From Hephaestia sp. MAHUQ-44 (GTDB lineage: Bacteria; Pseudomonadota; Alphaproteobacteria; Sphingomonadales; Sphingomonadaceae), in contig NZ_JAMSLX010000001.1 of assembly GCF_023806085.1 (NCBI RefSeq), positions 186,001 through 250,000 on the forward strand: a stretch of 64,000 nucleotides of DNA, in the 5' to 3' direction. Shown here in pieces: positions 9,429 to 16,260 of this stretch; within the stretch, counting starts at the first letter, position 1; the number at the start of each line of letters is the position of its first letter. The notes beneath the pieces are model-generated. The model searched no databases. It had not been told where the DNA came from and worked only from the letters and a program-made list of their open reading frames with translations. A program made the position numbers and the translations under genes.

Positions 9429-10961
9429 ATGAGTGCTTTTGGACGACGCAATGGCTTGACGGGCACGCGGCCCGGCTTCGGGGTCGCCCGCCCGATGCAC
9501 GGCGGCGGCGCGCCCAGGCCCGCCGAGCCGCAGGGCGGCGAACAATTCCCGCCGCTCCCGGTGCCCGAGCCGCTCGACGATTCGAGCGGGGTCGCCGATG
9601 TGTCGAGCCAGACCGCCGCGCCGCAGCCCGACGCCCTCACCCGGCTCGCCGAGCGGCAGGCCGCCTCGGGCGAGGCCGGATCGAGCCGCACCGAAGGCTT
9701 CGAGGCCTCGGTCCACCGGATCAAGGAACAGGTGCTGCCGCGCCTGCTCGAACGCGTCGATCCCGAAGCCGCCGCGACGCTCAACAAGGACGAACTGGCC
9801 GAGGAATTCCGCCCGATCATCGGCGAAGTCCTCGCCGAGCTGAAACTGACGCTCAACCGGCGCGAGCAGTTCGCGCTCGAAAAGGTGCTGGTCGACGAAT
9901 TGCTCGGCCTCGGCCCGCTCGAGGAACTGCTCGCCGACCCCGACATTTCGGACATCATGGTCAACGGCCCCGACCAGACCTTCATCGAACGCAAGGGCAA
10001 GCTCGAGATTGCGCAGATCCAGTTCCGCGACGAGGAGCATCTGTTCCAGATCGCGCAGCGCATCTGCAACTCGGTCGGCAGGCGTGTCGACCAGACCACG
10101 CCGCTCGCCGACGCGCGGCTGAAGGACGGTTCCCGCGTCAACGTGATCGTGCCGCCGCTCTCCTTGCGCGGCACCGCGATCTCGATTCGTAAATTCTCCG
10201 CCAAGCCGATCACGCTCGACATGATGGCCAAGTTCGGCTCGATGTCCGACAAGATGGCGACCGCCTTGAAGATCGCGGGCGCGTGCCGGTTCAACATCGT
10301 CATTTCGGGCGGCACCGGCTCGGGCAAGACGACGATGCTCAACGCGCTGTCGAAGATGATCGACCCCGGCGAGCGCGTGCTGACGATCGAGGACGCGGCC
10401 GAGCTTCGGCTGCAGCAGCCGCACTGGCTGCCGCTGGAAACGCGCCCCGCCAACCTCGAAGGTCAGGGCGAGATCACGATCCGCGACCTCGTCAAGAACG
10501 CGCTGCGTATGCGCCCCGATCGCATCATCCTCGGCGAAATTCGCGGCGCCGAATGTTTCGACCTGCTCTCGGCGATGAACACCGGCCACGACGGCTCGAT
10601 GGCGACGCTCCACTCCAACTCGCCGCGCGAATGCCTCGCGCGGATGGAGAATATGGTGATGATGAGCGACATCAAGGTGCCCAAGGAAGCGATCAGCCGC
10701 CAGATCGCCGATTCGGTCGATCTGATCGTTCAGGTCAAGCGCCTGCGCGACGGCAGCCGCCGCGTCACCAACGTCACCGAGGTGATCGGGATGGAAGGCC
10801 CGGTGATCGTGACGCAGGAATTGTTCAAGTTCGAATATCTCGACGAAGGCAGCGACGGCAAGATCGTCGGAGAATATCGCTCGATGGGCCTGCGCCCCTA
10901 CACGCTCGAAAAGGCACGCCAGTTCGGGTTCGACCAGGCGTATCTCGAAGCGACGCTTTGA
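9429..10961 (+). CDS. cpaF: CpaF-type secretion/pilus ATPase
   Basis: This 510-aa protein belongs to the GspE/VirB11 superfamily, TadA/CpaF branch, hexameric ATPases that power Flp/Tad pilus assembly. About 80 residues at the N-terminus are Pro/Gly-rich and probably disordered. The VirB11-like domain follows (LLADPDISDIMVNGPDQ) and Walker A is GGTGSGKTTML near residue 294. Then come the Asp box, Walker B (RIILGEIRGAE) and the His box (NTGHDGSMATLHSN). The usual cpa/tad partners (cpaB-E, tadB, tadC) are not in the flanks; mutS and a protease gene are. A hairpin and the long inverted repeat follow the stop codon. Confidence 0.92.
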   Translation: MSAFGRRNGLTGTRPGFGVARPMHGGGAPRPAEPQGGEQFPPLPVPEPLDDSSGVADVSSQTAAPQPDALTRLAERQAASGEAGSSRTEGFEASVHRIKEQVLPRLLERVDPEAAATLNKDELAEEFRPIIGEVLAELKLTLNRREQFALEKVLVDELLGLGPLEELLADPDISDIMVNGPDQTFIERKGKLEIAQIQFRDEEHLFQIAQRICNSVGRRVDQTTPLADARLKDGSRVNVIVPPLSLRGTAISIRKFSAKPITLDMMAKFGSMSDKMATALKIAGACRFNIVISGGTGSGKTTMLNALSKMIDPGERVLTIEDAAELRLQQPHWLPLETRPANLEGQGEITIRDLVKNALRMRPDRIILGEIRGAECFDLLSAMNTGHDGSMATLHSNSPRECLARMENMVMMSDIKVPKEAISRQIADSVDLIVQVKRLRDGSRRVTNVTEVIGMEGPVIVTQELFKFEYLDEGSDGKIVGEYRSMGLRPYTLEKARQFGFDQAYLEATL

Positions 10962-10965
10962 TTTG

Positions 10966-10988
10966 AGGATGCGCCCAAGGCGCATCCT
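10966..10988 (+). terminator. Hairpin directly after cpaF
   Basis: AGGATGCGCC and GGCGCATCCT form a perfect 10-bp stem with a three-base loop, five bases after the cpaF stop. It abuts the 34-bp inverted repeat. A closely similar hairpin (AATGCGCC/GGCGCATT) abuts the copy after fumC. No T-run follows. Confidence 0.5.
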
Positions 10989-10989
10989 G

Positions 10990-11071
10990 GCGGCACCGGC
11001 CCACTCCCCCACCCGACCACCCATCAGGATACGCTCGTGGGTGGTCGGGTGGGGGAGTGGGCCGGTGCCGC
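10990..11071. repeat. Long inverted-repeat element, copy 1
   Basis: Arms 10990-11023 and 11038-11071 are perfect reverse complements over 34 bp, with a 14-base loop. They begin GCGGCACCGGCCC and end ACCACCCA. Full family members lie at 23056, 50553 and 58489, with a half copy at 39690. It lies between cpaF and the aspartyl protease gene. Confidence 0.95.
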
Positions 11072-11114
11072 TACAAGCTGGCGCGCCCAAGCGTTCCATA
11101 GTATCGACGGACCG

Positions 11115-12299
11115 ATGCGCCGCTTCGCCGCCCCGTTGATGCTGTTCGCGCTGCTGGGCGCGGCCGGGCCGCCGCTCAAGACGGTGCCGCCGGTGAGCAT
11201 CCTCGCGAACGATAGCGAAGCGCGCTGGGTGCCCTTCGACCTGACCGAGGGCAACCAGATCCGCTTCACGATGACGATCGACGGCAACCCGGCGACCGCC
11301 ATCCTCGATACCGGCGTCTCTTATTCGGTGATGTCGCGCCGCTATGCCGCAGCGACCGGCGAACGGATCGTCGAGCACGGCGCCGCCGACGCGATCGGGG
11401 GCCGCGTGCCACTGGCGTGGGCGGCGACGCGAACGCTCTCGCTCGGCGGGGTGACGCGCACCGGGGGACGGATCGCGGTGGTCGACCTGCCCGCGATCGC
11501 GACCGGCGAAACGACCCCCGTCGACCTGCTCGTCGGCCGCGACCTGATCGGCGGCTATGCGCTCGATCTGGATTATGACGCGCGGCGGTTCCGCCTGCTC
11601 ACCTCGGGCCGCCTGCCGTTCACCGGCGTCACCGCGCCGCTCGTCATCTCGCCGACGCGGCAGGTCTACGAAAGCGAAATCACCCTCGGCGGGCGGCGGA
11701 TCCGGCCGATGATCGTCGATACCGGCGACGGCTCGGCGATCACGCTGTCAGCCGATGCGTGGCAAACGCTCGCGGGGCCCCGGCACGCGATGACGAGTGC
11801 GATCTCGTTCGGGATCGGCGGCGCGATCGTGACCGATCTGGCGGTGGTGCCCGAACTGCGCCTCGGCGATCTCACCGCCGGCGAGGTCGAGGTACGGATC
11901 GAGCGCGCCAAGGGCTTTTCGCAGGGCGTGGGCGCCGCGGGACGGATCGGCGCAAGCTTCCTCCAGCGCTACCGCGTGCTGCTCGATCCCGGCGCCGGGC
12001 GGATGGTGCTGGCGCCGGGCCGCACCGCCGCCGCGCCGCCGCTCAAATCGACCAGCGGGCTGCTGGTGCGCGCCAACGGCCGCCAGCTCGACGTGCTCCA
12101 TGTGATGCGCAATTCGCCCGCCGCCGCCGCCGGCTGGCGCGGTGGCGAGGCGATCTGCAGCGTCGACGGCACCGCAATTCCCGCCGATTACCGGCGCAGC
12201 ACGATCGCAAGCTGGTCGGTGGGCCGGCCGGGCCGCACCGTCGCGCTCGGCCTGTGCAACGGCCCCACCCGCCGCCTGACGCTCGCGCGCTTTTATTGA
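11115..12299 (+). CDS. Exported aspartyl protease with PDZ-like tail
   Basis: This 394-aa protein has an N-terminal hydrophobic signal (RRFAAPLMLFALLGAAG), so it is probably periplasmic. Two retropepsin-like halves are visible: ILDTGVSYS with Asp65 and MIVDTGDGSA with Asp202, each followed by Leu/Gly segments. Residues from about 310 to 394 (LLVRANGRQLDVLHVM, SPAAAAGWRGGEAI) resemble a PDZ domain. Two DTG motifs in one chain mimic a pepsin-like pseudo-dimer. The start at 11115 is chosen because the frame upstream runs through the inverted-repeat arm, which would add nonsense residues. The substrate is unknown. Confidence 0.8.
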   Translation: MRRFAAPLMLFALLGAAGPPLKTVPPVSILANDSEARWVPFDLTEGNQIRFTMTIDGNPATAILDTGVSYSVMSRRYAAATGERIVEHGAADAIGGRVPLAWAATRTLSLGGVTRTGGRIAVVDLPAIATGETTPVDLLVGRDLIGGYALDLDYDARRFRLLTSGRLPFTGVTAPLVISPTRQVYESEITLGGRRIRPMIVDTGDGSAITLSADAWQTLAGPRHAMTSAISFGIGGAIVTDLAVVPELRLGDLTAGEVEVRIERAKGFSQGVGAAGRIGASFLQRYRVLLDPGAGRMVLAPGRTAAAPPLKSTSGLLVRANGRQLDVLHVMRNSPAAAAGWRGGEAICSVDGTAIPADYRRSTIASWSVGRPGRTVALGLCNGPTRRLTLARFY

Positions 12300-12320
12300 G
12301 CCCGCGCGGGCAGGACGAGA

Positions 12321-12521
12321 TCAGGAATTGAAGCCGATACTCGTCAGCACCGCGGTCGCGATCAGCGCGAACACCTGCACCGTGGCCCAATTGACCATCC
12401 CCACGCGATCGGCATTCTTGCGGCGCGCGCGGCGGCGATCGGCCACCCCCGATCCGATCGCGAGCGCCAGCGACAGCCCGGCCGCGGCAAAGCACCAGTC
12501 GCGTGTCGTCATCACCGGCAT
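12321..12521 (-). CDS. Small membrane protein of unknown function
   Basis: This 66-aa protein has two hydrophobic segments (about WCFAAAGLSLALAIGSG and VQVFALIATAVLTSIGF) joined by a basic loop (DRRRARRKNADR). It starts nine bases after the phaR stop on the same strand, so it is probably cotranscribed with phaR. Start choice (GTG 12527, ATG 12521 or ATG 12512) is uncertain. No family was recognised. Confidence 0.55.
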   Translation of the reverse strand: MPVMTTRDWCFAAAGLSLALAIGSGVADRRRARRKNADRVGMVNWATVQVFALIATAVLTSIGFNS

Positions 12522-12530
12522 CGGCACGGC

Positions 12531-13076
12531 CTATTTGTCGAGTTTCTCGATCTTGTCGCGCAACCGCGTCATCTCGGCCTTGAGCGCGGCGATCTCGTCA
12601 TCCTTGCTCGCTTCGGCACCGGTCGGCATCGGCTGGCCGGTCTTGAACGCCTCGGTCGCGACCTCGAACATCTCGAGGTTGCGCTTGGCGATCTCGGCGA
12701 AAGGCGAATTGGCGAACGCGCCTTCGACCGCCGATTTGAACTGTGCCTGATTGCGGCGGAAGCTTTCCATCGAGGCATCGAGATAGCCCGGTACCATCGC
12801 CTGCATCGAATCGCCGTACATCGCGATCAACTGGCGCAGGAAATTTACGGGGAGCATCGAGGTGCCGCGCGCTTCCTCTTCCATGATGATCTGGGTCAGC
12901 ACATTGTGCGTGATATCGGCATCGGTCTTGGCGTCGACGACCTTGAAATCGCGGCCCTCACGCGTCATCGCGGCAAGATGTTCGAGCGTGATGTAGGAGG
13001 ACGTTTCGGTGTTGTAGAGCCGCCGGTTGGCGTATTTCTTGATAATCACCGTGTCGTCGCTGTTCCGTTTTTTCAT
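12531..13076 (-). CDS. phaR: PHA synthesis repressor PhaR
   Basis: PhaR binds DNA and PHA granules and represses phasin and phaR genes until polymer accumulates. The 181-aa protein has the N-terminal PHB/PHA accumulation regulator domain (KKYANRRLYNTETSSYITLE) at residues 12-31, followed by the PHB_acc region (FLRQLIAMYGDSMQAMVPGYL). It ends in a coiled coil (IAALKAEMTRLRDKIEKLDK). The MKKRNSDDTV start fits the family. Its start codon is only 14 bp from that of a divergent PHA synthase-like gene. Confidence 0.93.
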   Translation of the reverse strand: MKKRNSDDTVIIKKYANRRLYNTETSSYITLEHLAAMTREGRDFKVVDAKTDADITHNVLTQIIMEEEARGTSMLPVNFLRQLIAMYGDSMQAMVPGYLDASMESFRRNQAQFKSAVEGAFANSPFAEIAKRNLEMFEVATEAFKTGQPMPTGAEASKDDEIAALKAEMTRLRDKIEKLDK

Positions 13077-13090
13077 CAAAGGACCCCTAC

Positions 13091-14155
13091 GTGACTCGGA
13101 ACGGTCTACCATTGTTCGATACCGCACCGCAACACGGTCCTCGGCCGCTGCCGTTGTTCCTCGAAATGCTGCGCAGCGAGACCGCAGCATCGCCCGAACG
13201 CCGGGCGCTTGCCCTTGCCGGGCTGCGCGCGTTCCAGGCCGCGCCGCGCACCGCAACATGGGCGCCGCCTGCCGCGCTGCACCGTGAAGGCCGCGCGTCT
13301 CTGCGCTGCTATGGCGGCAACGGGCCGCCGGTGGTGTTCGTCCCCTCGCTGATCAATCCGCCGTTCGTGCTCGATCTCGGCGAACGATCGCTGCTGCGCT
13401 GGCTGGCGGTGCGCGGCCACCGCGTGCTGCTGGTCGATTGGGGCACCCCCACCCCCGAGGAACGCACGATGGATGTGGCAGGGCATGTCGAACGGCTGTT
13501 GCTGCCCTTGCTCGCACGACTCGAGGCGCCGCCGATCCTCGTCGGCTATTGCCTCGGCGGAACGATGGCGCTGGCGGCGGCGTGCGCGATTCCGGTGGCG
13601 GGGTTGGCGCTGATCGCGGCGCCTTGGCGATTCTCGGGCTTTTCCCGCCGCGCCCGCGCCGACATGACGGCCTTGTGGCAGAATGCCGAGCCCGCCTGCG
13701 CGACGCTGGGGCTGGTGCCGATGGAGGTGCTTCAGGCAGGGTTCTGGCGGCTCGATCCGGGACGCACGATCACCAAATACGAGCGGTTCGCCGGGCTCGA
13801 CCCAGCCAGCGCCGACGCGCGCGCCTTCGTCAATCTGGAGGATTGGGCCAATGCCGGCGCGCCCTTGCCCTATGCCACCGGGATCGAGATGTTCGATTTC
13901 ATCGCCCGCGACGTGCCCGGCAGCGGGCAATGGCGCGTTGCGGGCAAGACGATCGATCCCGCCGCGCTCACCTGCCCCGCGGTCGATTTCGTGTCGCTGA
14001 CCGACCGGATCGTCCCCGCCGCCAGCGCCGCCGGCCTGCCCGACCGCCGCGATCTTTCCGCGGGCCATGTCGGCATGATCGTCGGCGGTCGCGCGCGCGC
14101 GCAATTGTGGGAACCGCTCGACGCGTGGCTCACCGGCATAGGGAACCATGCCTGA
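13091..14155 (+). CDS. phaC: Short PHA synthase-like alpha/beta hydrolase
   Basis: This 354-aa enzyme has the PHA synthase lipase-like box GYCLGG with Cys154 as nucleophile. It also has VFVPSLINPPFVLDL and LLVDWGTP, both typical of PhaC. Asp305 (LTDRIVP) and His326 (GHVGM) complete a Cys-Asp-His triad with spacing like class III PhaC, which is also about 355 aa long. Class I PhaC proteins are nearly 600 aa. No PhaE partner is visible, so polymerase activity is an inference. It begins with GTG preceded by AAAGGA at seven bases. It faces phaR and lies upstream of a thiolase gene. Confidence 0.8.
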   Translation: MTRNGLPLFDTAPQHGPRPLPLFLEMLRSETAASPERRALALAGLRAFQAAPRTATWAPPAALHREGRASLRCYGGNGPPVVFVPSLINPPFVLDLGERSLLRWLAVRGHRVLLVDWGTPTPEERTMDVAGHVERLLLPLLARLEAPPILVGYCLGGTMALAAACAIPVAGLALIAAPWRFSGFSRRARADMTALWQNAEPACATLGLVPMEVLQAGFWRLDPGRTITKYERFAGLDPASADARAFVNLEDWANAGAPLPYATGIEMFDFIARDVPGSGQWRVAGKTIDPAALTCPAVDFVSLTDRIVPAASAAGLPDRRDLSAGHVGMIVGGRARAQLWEPLDAWLTGIGNHA

Positions 14156-14189
14156 CCGGGGCGTGTTGGTCGATACGAAAGGAGGCGTC

Positions 14190-14402
14190 ATGCGCCACGA
14201 TTTCAAGGTCGGCGATCACGTCCGCTGGAATTCGGAGGCCGGGCACGTCACGGGCACGATCCGCAAGATCCACACCAGCGACTTCGAGCATAAGGGCCAC
14301 CGCCACCGCGCCACGCCCGATGATCCGCAATATGAGATCAAAAGCGACAAGACCGATCACATCGCCGCGCACAAGGGCGGCGCGCTGACCCGGATCGACT
14401 GA
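14190..14402 (+). CDS. DUF2945 (tudor-like) small protein
   Basis: This 70-aa protein begins MRHDFKVGDHVRWNSEAG and contains VTGTIRKI and DPQYEIKSDKT, the hallmark of DUF2945 (hypervirulence-associated tudor-domain family). The start at 14190 has a strong AAAGGAGG; the frame extends upstream to 14148 but without family similarity. Function is unknown; members are small basic beta-barrel proteins. It lies seven bases before the DUF488 gene, so the two are likely cotranscribed. Confidence 0.85.
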   Translation: MRHDFKVGDHVRWNSEAGHVTGTIRKIHTSDFEHKGHRHRATPDDPQYEIKSDKTDHIAAHKGGALTRID

Positions 14403-14409
14403 CGCGGAC

Positions 14410-14940
14410 GTGGCGCTGCCCTTCTACACGATCGGCCATTCGACGCTGACGATCGACGCGTTCACGGCCAGGCTGCAAGCGGCCGGGGTTGCGATGGTTG
14501 CCGACATCCGCACCGTGCCGCGATCGCGCACCAATCCGCAGTTCAACGCCGATCGGCTGCCCCACAGCCTCGCCGCGTTCCACATCGGCTATGTGCTGCT
14601 GCCCGCGCTCGGGGGGTTGCGCGGCAAAGCGCGCGACGTGCCGCCCGAAACCGACGCGCTGTGGCGCAACGCGAGCTTCCGCAATTATGCCGATTACGCG
14701 CAAGGGCTGGCGTTTGCCGAAGGGCTCGACCAACTGATCGCGCTGGGGCGTGAGCGGCGCACGGCGATGATGTGCGCCGAGGCTTTGTGGTGGCGCTGCC
14801 ATCGCCGGATCGTCGCCGACCATCTGATCGCGCGCGGCGAATCGGTGTTTCACATCATGGGTGACCGGATCGACCCCGCGACGCTGACGCCGGGTGCGCG
14901 GGTGGCGGCGAATCGCGTTACCTATCCTGCAGCCGCTTGA
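14410..14940 (+). CDS. DUF488-domain protein
   Basis: This 176-aa protein carries the DUF488 signatures: TIGHSTLTIDAF at the N-terminus, VADIRTVPRSR near residue 30 and MCAEALWWRCHRRIVADHL near residue 120, where Cys, Glu and His cluster. The biochemical role of the family is unknown. It starts with GTG seven bases after the DUF2945 stop and runs on toward phaA. Confidence 0.88.
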   Translation: MALPFYTIGHSTLTIDAFTARLQAAGVAMVADIRTVPRSRTNPQFNADRLPHSLAAFHIGYVLLPALGGLRGKARDVPPETDALWRNASFRNYADYAQGLAFAEGLDQLIALGRERRTAMMCAEALWWRCHRRIVADHLIARGESVFHIMGDRIDPATLTPGARVAANRVTYPAAA

Positions 14941-15003
14941 ACCTACCAATTCGCGCGCGCTCGCCGTAAGGAGGACGCAAATCAAGCCAGTCGGAGACTA
15001 CCC

Positions 15004-16176
15004 ATGTCGGACATCGTCATCACCGCCGCCAAGCGCACGCCGGTCGGCAGCTTCCTCGGGGCGTTCGCCACCGTGCCTGCGCACGAGCTTGGCCGCGTCG
15101 CGATCGAGGCCGCGCTGGCGCAAGCGGGGGTGTCGGGCGACGAGGTGTCCGAAGTGATCCTCGGGCAGGTGCTTACCGCCGGGCAGGGGCAGAACCCCGC
15201 GCGGCAGGCCTCGATGGCCGCGGGCGTGCCCAAGGAAGTCCCCGCTTGGGGTGTCAACCAGGTATGCGGCAGCGGGCTGCGCGCGGTCGCACTCGCGGCG
15301 CAGGCGGTGGCCACCGGCGACGCCCGAATCGTGGTCGCGGGCGGGCAGGAATCGATGTCGCTTGCGATGCACGCGCAGAACCTGCGCGGCGGCACCAAGA
15401 TGGGCAATCTGAGCCTGGTCGATACCATGATCAGCGACGGGCTGACCGATGTGTTCAACGGCTATCACATGGGCATCACCGCCGAGAATCTGGCCGAGAA
15501 ATATCAGGTGACCCGCGCCCAGCAGGACGAATTCTCGGTTCAATCGCAGAACAAGGCCGAGAAAGCGCGCGCCGAGGGGCGCTTCAAGGACGAGATCGCC
15601 GCCGTCACGGTCAAGGGCCGCAAGGGCGACACGATCGTCGCCGACGACGAATATATCCGCTCGGGCGTGACGATCGAGAGCGTGTCGGGGGTACGCCCCG
15701 CGTTCAAGAAGGACGGCACCGTCACCGCTGCCAACGCGAGCGGCCTCAACGACGGCGCCGCCGCGCTGGTGGTGATGACGCGCGAAGAGGCCGAGAAGCG
15801 CGGCGCCCCCGTGCTTGCCACGATCAGGAGCTGGGCCTCGGCGGGCGTCGACCCGTCGATCATGGGGATCGGCCCGGTGCCGGCGAGCCGCCGCGCGCTT
15901 GAAAAGGCGGGCTGGGAGATCGCCGATCTCGATCTGATCGAGGCCAATGAGGCGTTCGCCGCGCAGGCGCTGTCGGTGAACAAGGAAATGGGCTGGGATG
16001 CGGCCAAGATCAACGTCAACGGCGGCGCGATCGCGATCGGCCATCCGATCGGCGCGTCGGGCGCCCGCGTGCTGATCACCCTGCTCTACGAGATGCAGAA
16101 GCGCGACGCCAAGAAGGGGCTGGCGACCTTGTGCATCGGCGGTGGCATGGGCATCGCGATGTGCGTCGAACGCTGA
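15004..16176 (+). CDS. phaA: Acetyl-CoA C-acetyltransferase (beta-ketothiolase)
   Basis: This 390-aa thiolase condenses two acetyl-CoA to acetoacetyl-CoA, the first step of PHB synthesis, or runs in reverse in degradation. The acyl-accepting cysteine is Cys88 in NQVCGSGLRA. NVNGGAIAIGHPIGASGAR holds the catalytic His, and CIGGGMGIAMCVER holds the C-terminal proton-donor Cys. Length is standard. Proximity to phaR and the PhaC-like gene favours a role in PHA supply, although the reductase phaB is not in the window. AGGAGGACG lies upstream of the start but at some distance. Confidence 0.93.
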   Translation: MSDIVITAAKRTPVGSFLGAFATVPAHELGRVAIEAALAQAGVSGDEVSEVILGQVLTAGQGQNPARQASMAAGVPKEVPAWGVNQVCGSGLRAVALAAQAVATGDARIVVAGGQESMSLAMHAQNLRGGTKMGNLSLVDTMISDGLTDVFNGYHMGITAENLAEKYQVTRAQQDEFSVQSQNKAEKARAEGRFKDEIAAVTVKGRKGDTIVADDEYIRSGVTIESVSGVRPAFKKDGTVTAANASGLNDGAAALVVMTREEAEKRGAPVLATIRSWASAGVDPSIMGIGPVPASRRALEKAGWEIADLDLIEANEAFAAQALSVNKEMGWDAAKINVNGGAIAIGHPIGASGARVLITLLYEMQKRDAKKGLATLCIGGGMGIAMCVER

Positions 16177-16228
16177 GTTCGCGCGCGCCTGACTGGTTAA
16201 CGCTTTGGTTACCACGATCGTAGGATAG

Positions 16229-16256
16229 CTGCTCCCCTGAGAACGACAGGGGGCAG
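16229..16256 (+). promoter_or_regulatory. Hairpin covering the ribosome-binding site of the HAD gene
   Basis: CTGCTCCCCTG (16229-16239) pairs with CAGGGGGCAG (16247-16256), ten base pairs with one bulged T and a seven-base loop. The 3' arm contains the only Shine-Dalgarno-like tract (AGGGGG) before the ATG at 16261. The fold would hide the site on any transcript that starts upstream of 16229. A weak promoter guess (TTAACG at 16197, TAGGAT at 16221) would start inside the 5' arm and escape it. Confidence 0.45.
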
Positions 16257-16260
16257 TGCC

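Noticed and set aside
11037..11114. N-terminal extension of the aspartyl protease
   Set aside because: These codons come from the arm of the inverted repeat; the ATG at 11115 gives a proper signal peptide.
9390..11378. A 662-codon minus-strand open frame
   Set aside because: It is antisense to cpaF and runs through the inverted-repeat element.
16197..16212. CtrA-like TTAA...TTAC pair before the HAD gene
   Set aside because: The spacing is eight rather than seven and the second half is mismatched, so it is not a convincing CtrA site.
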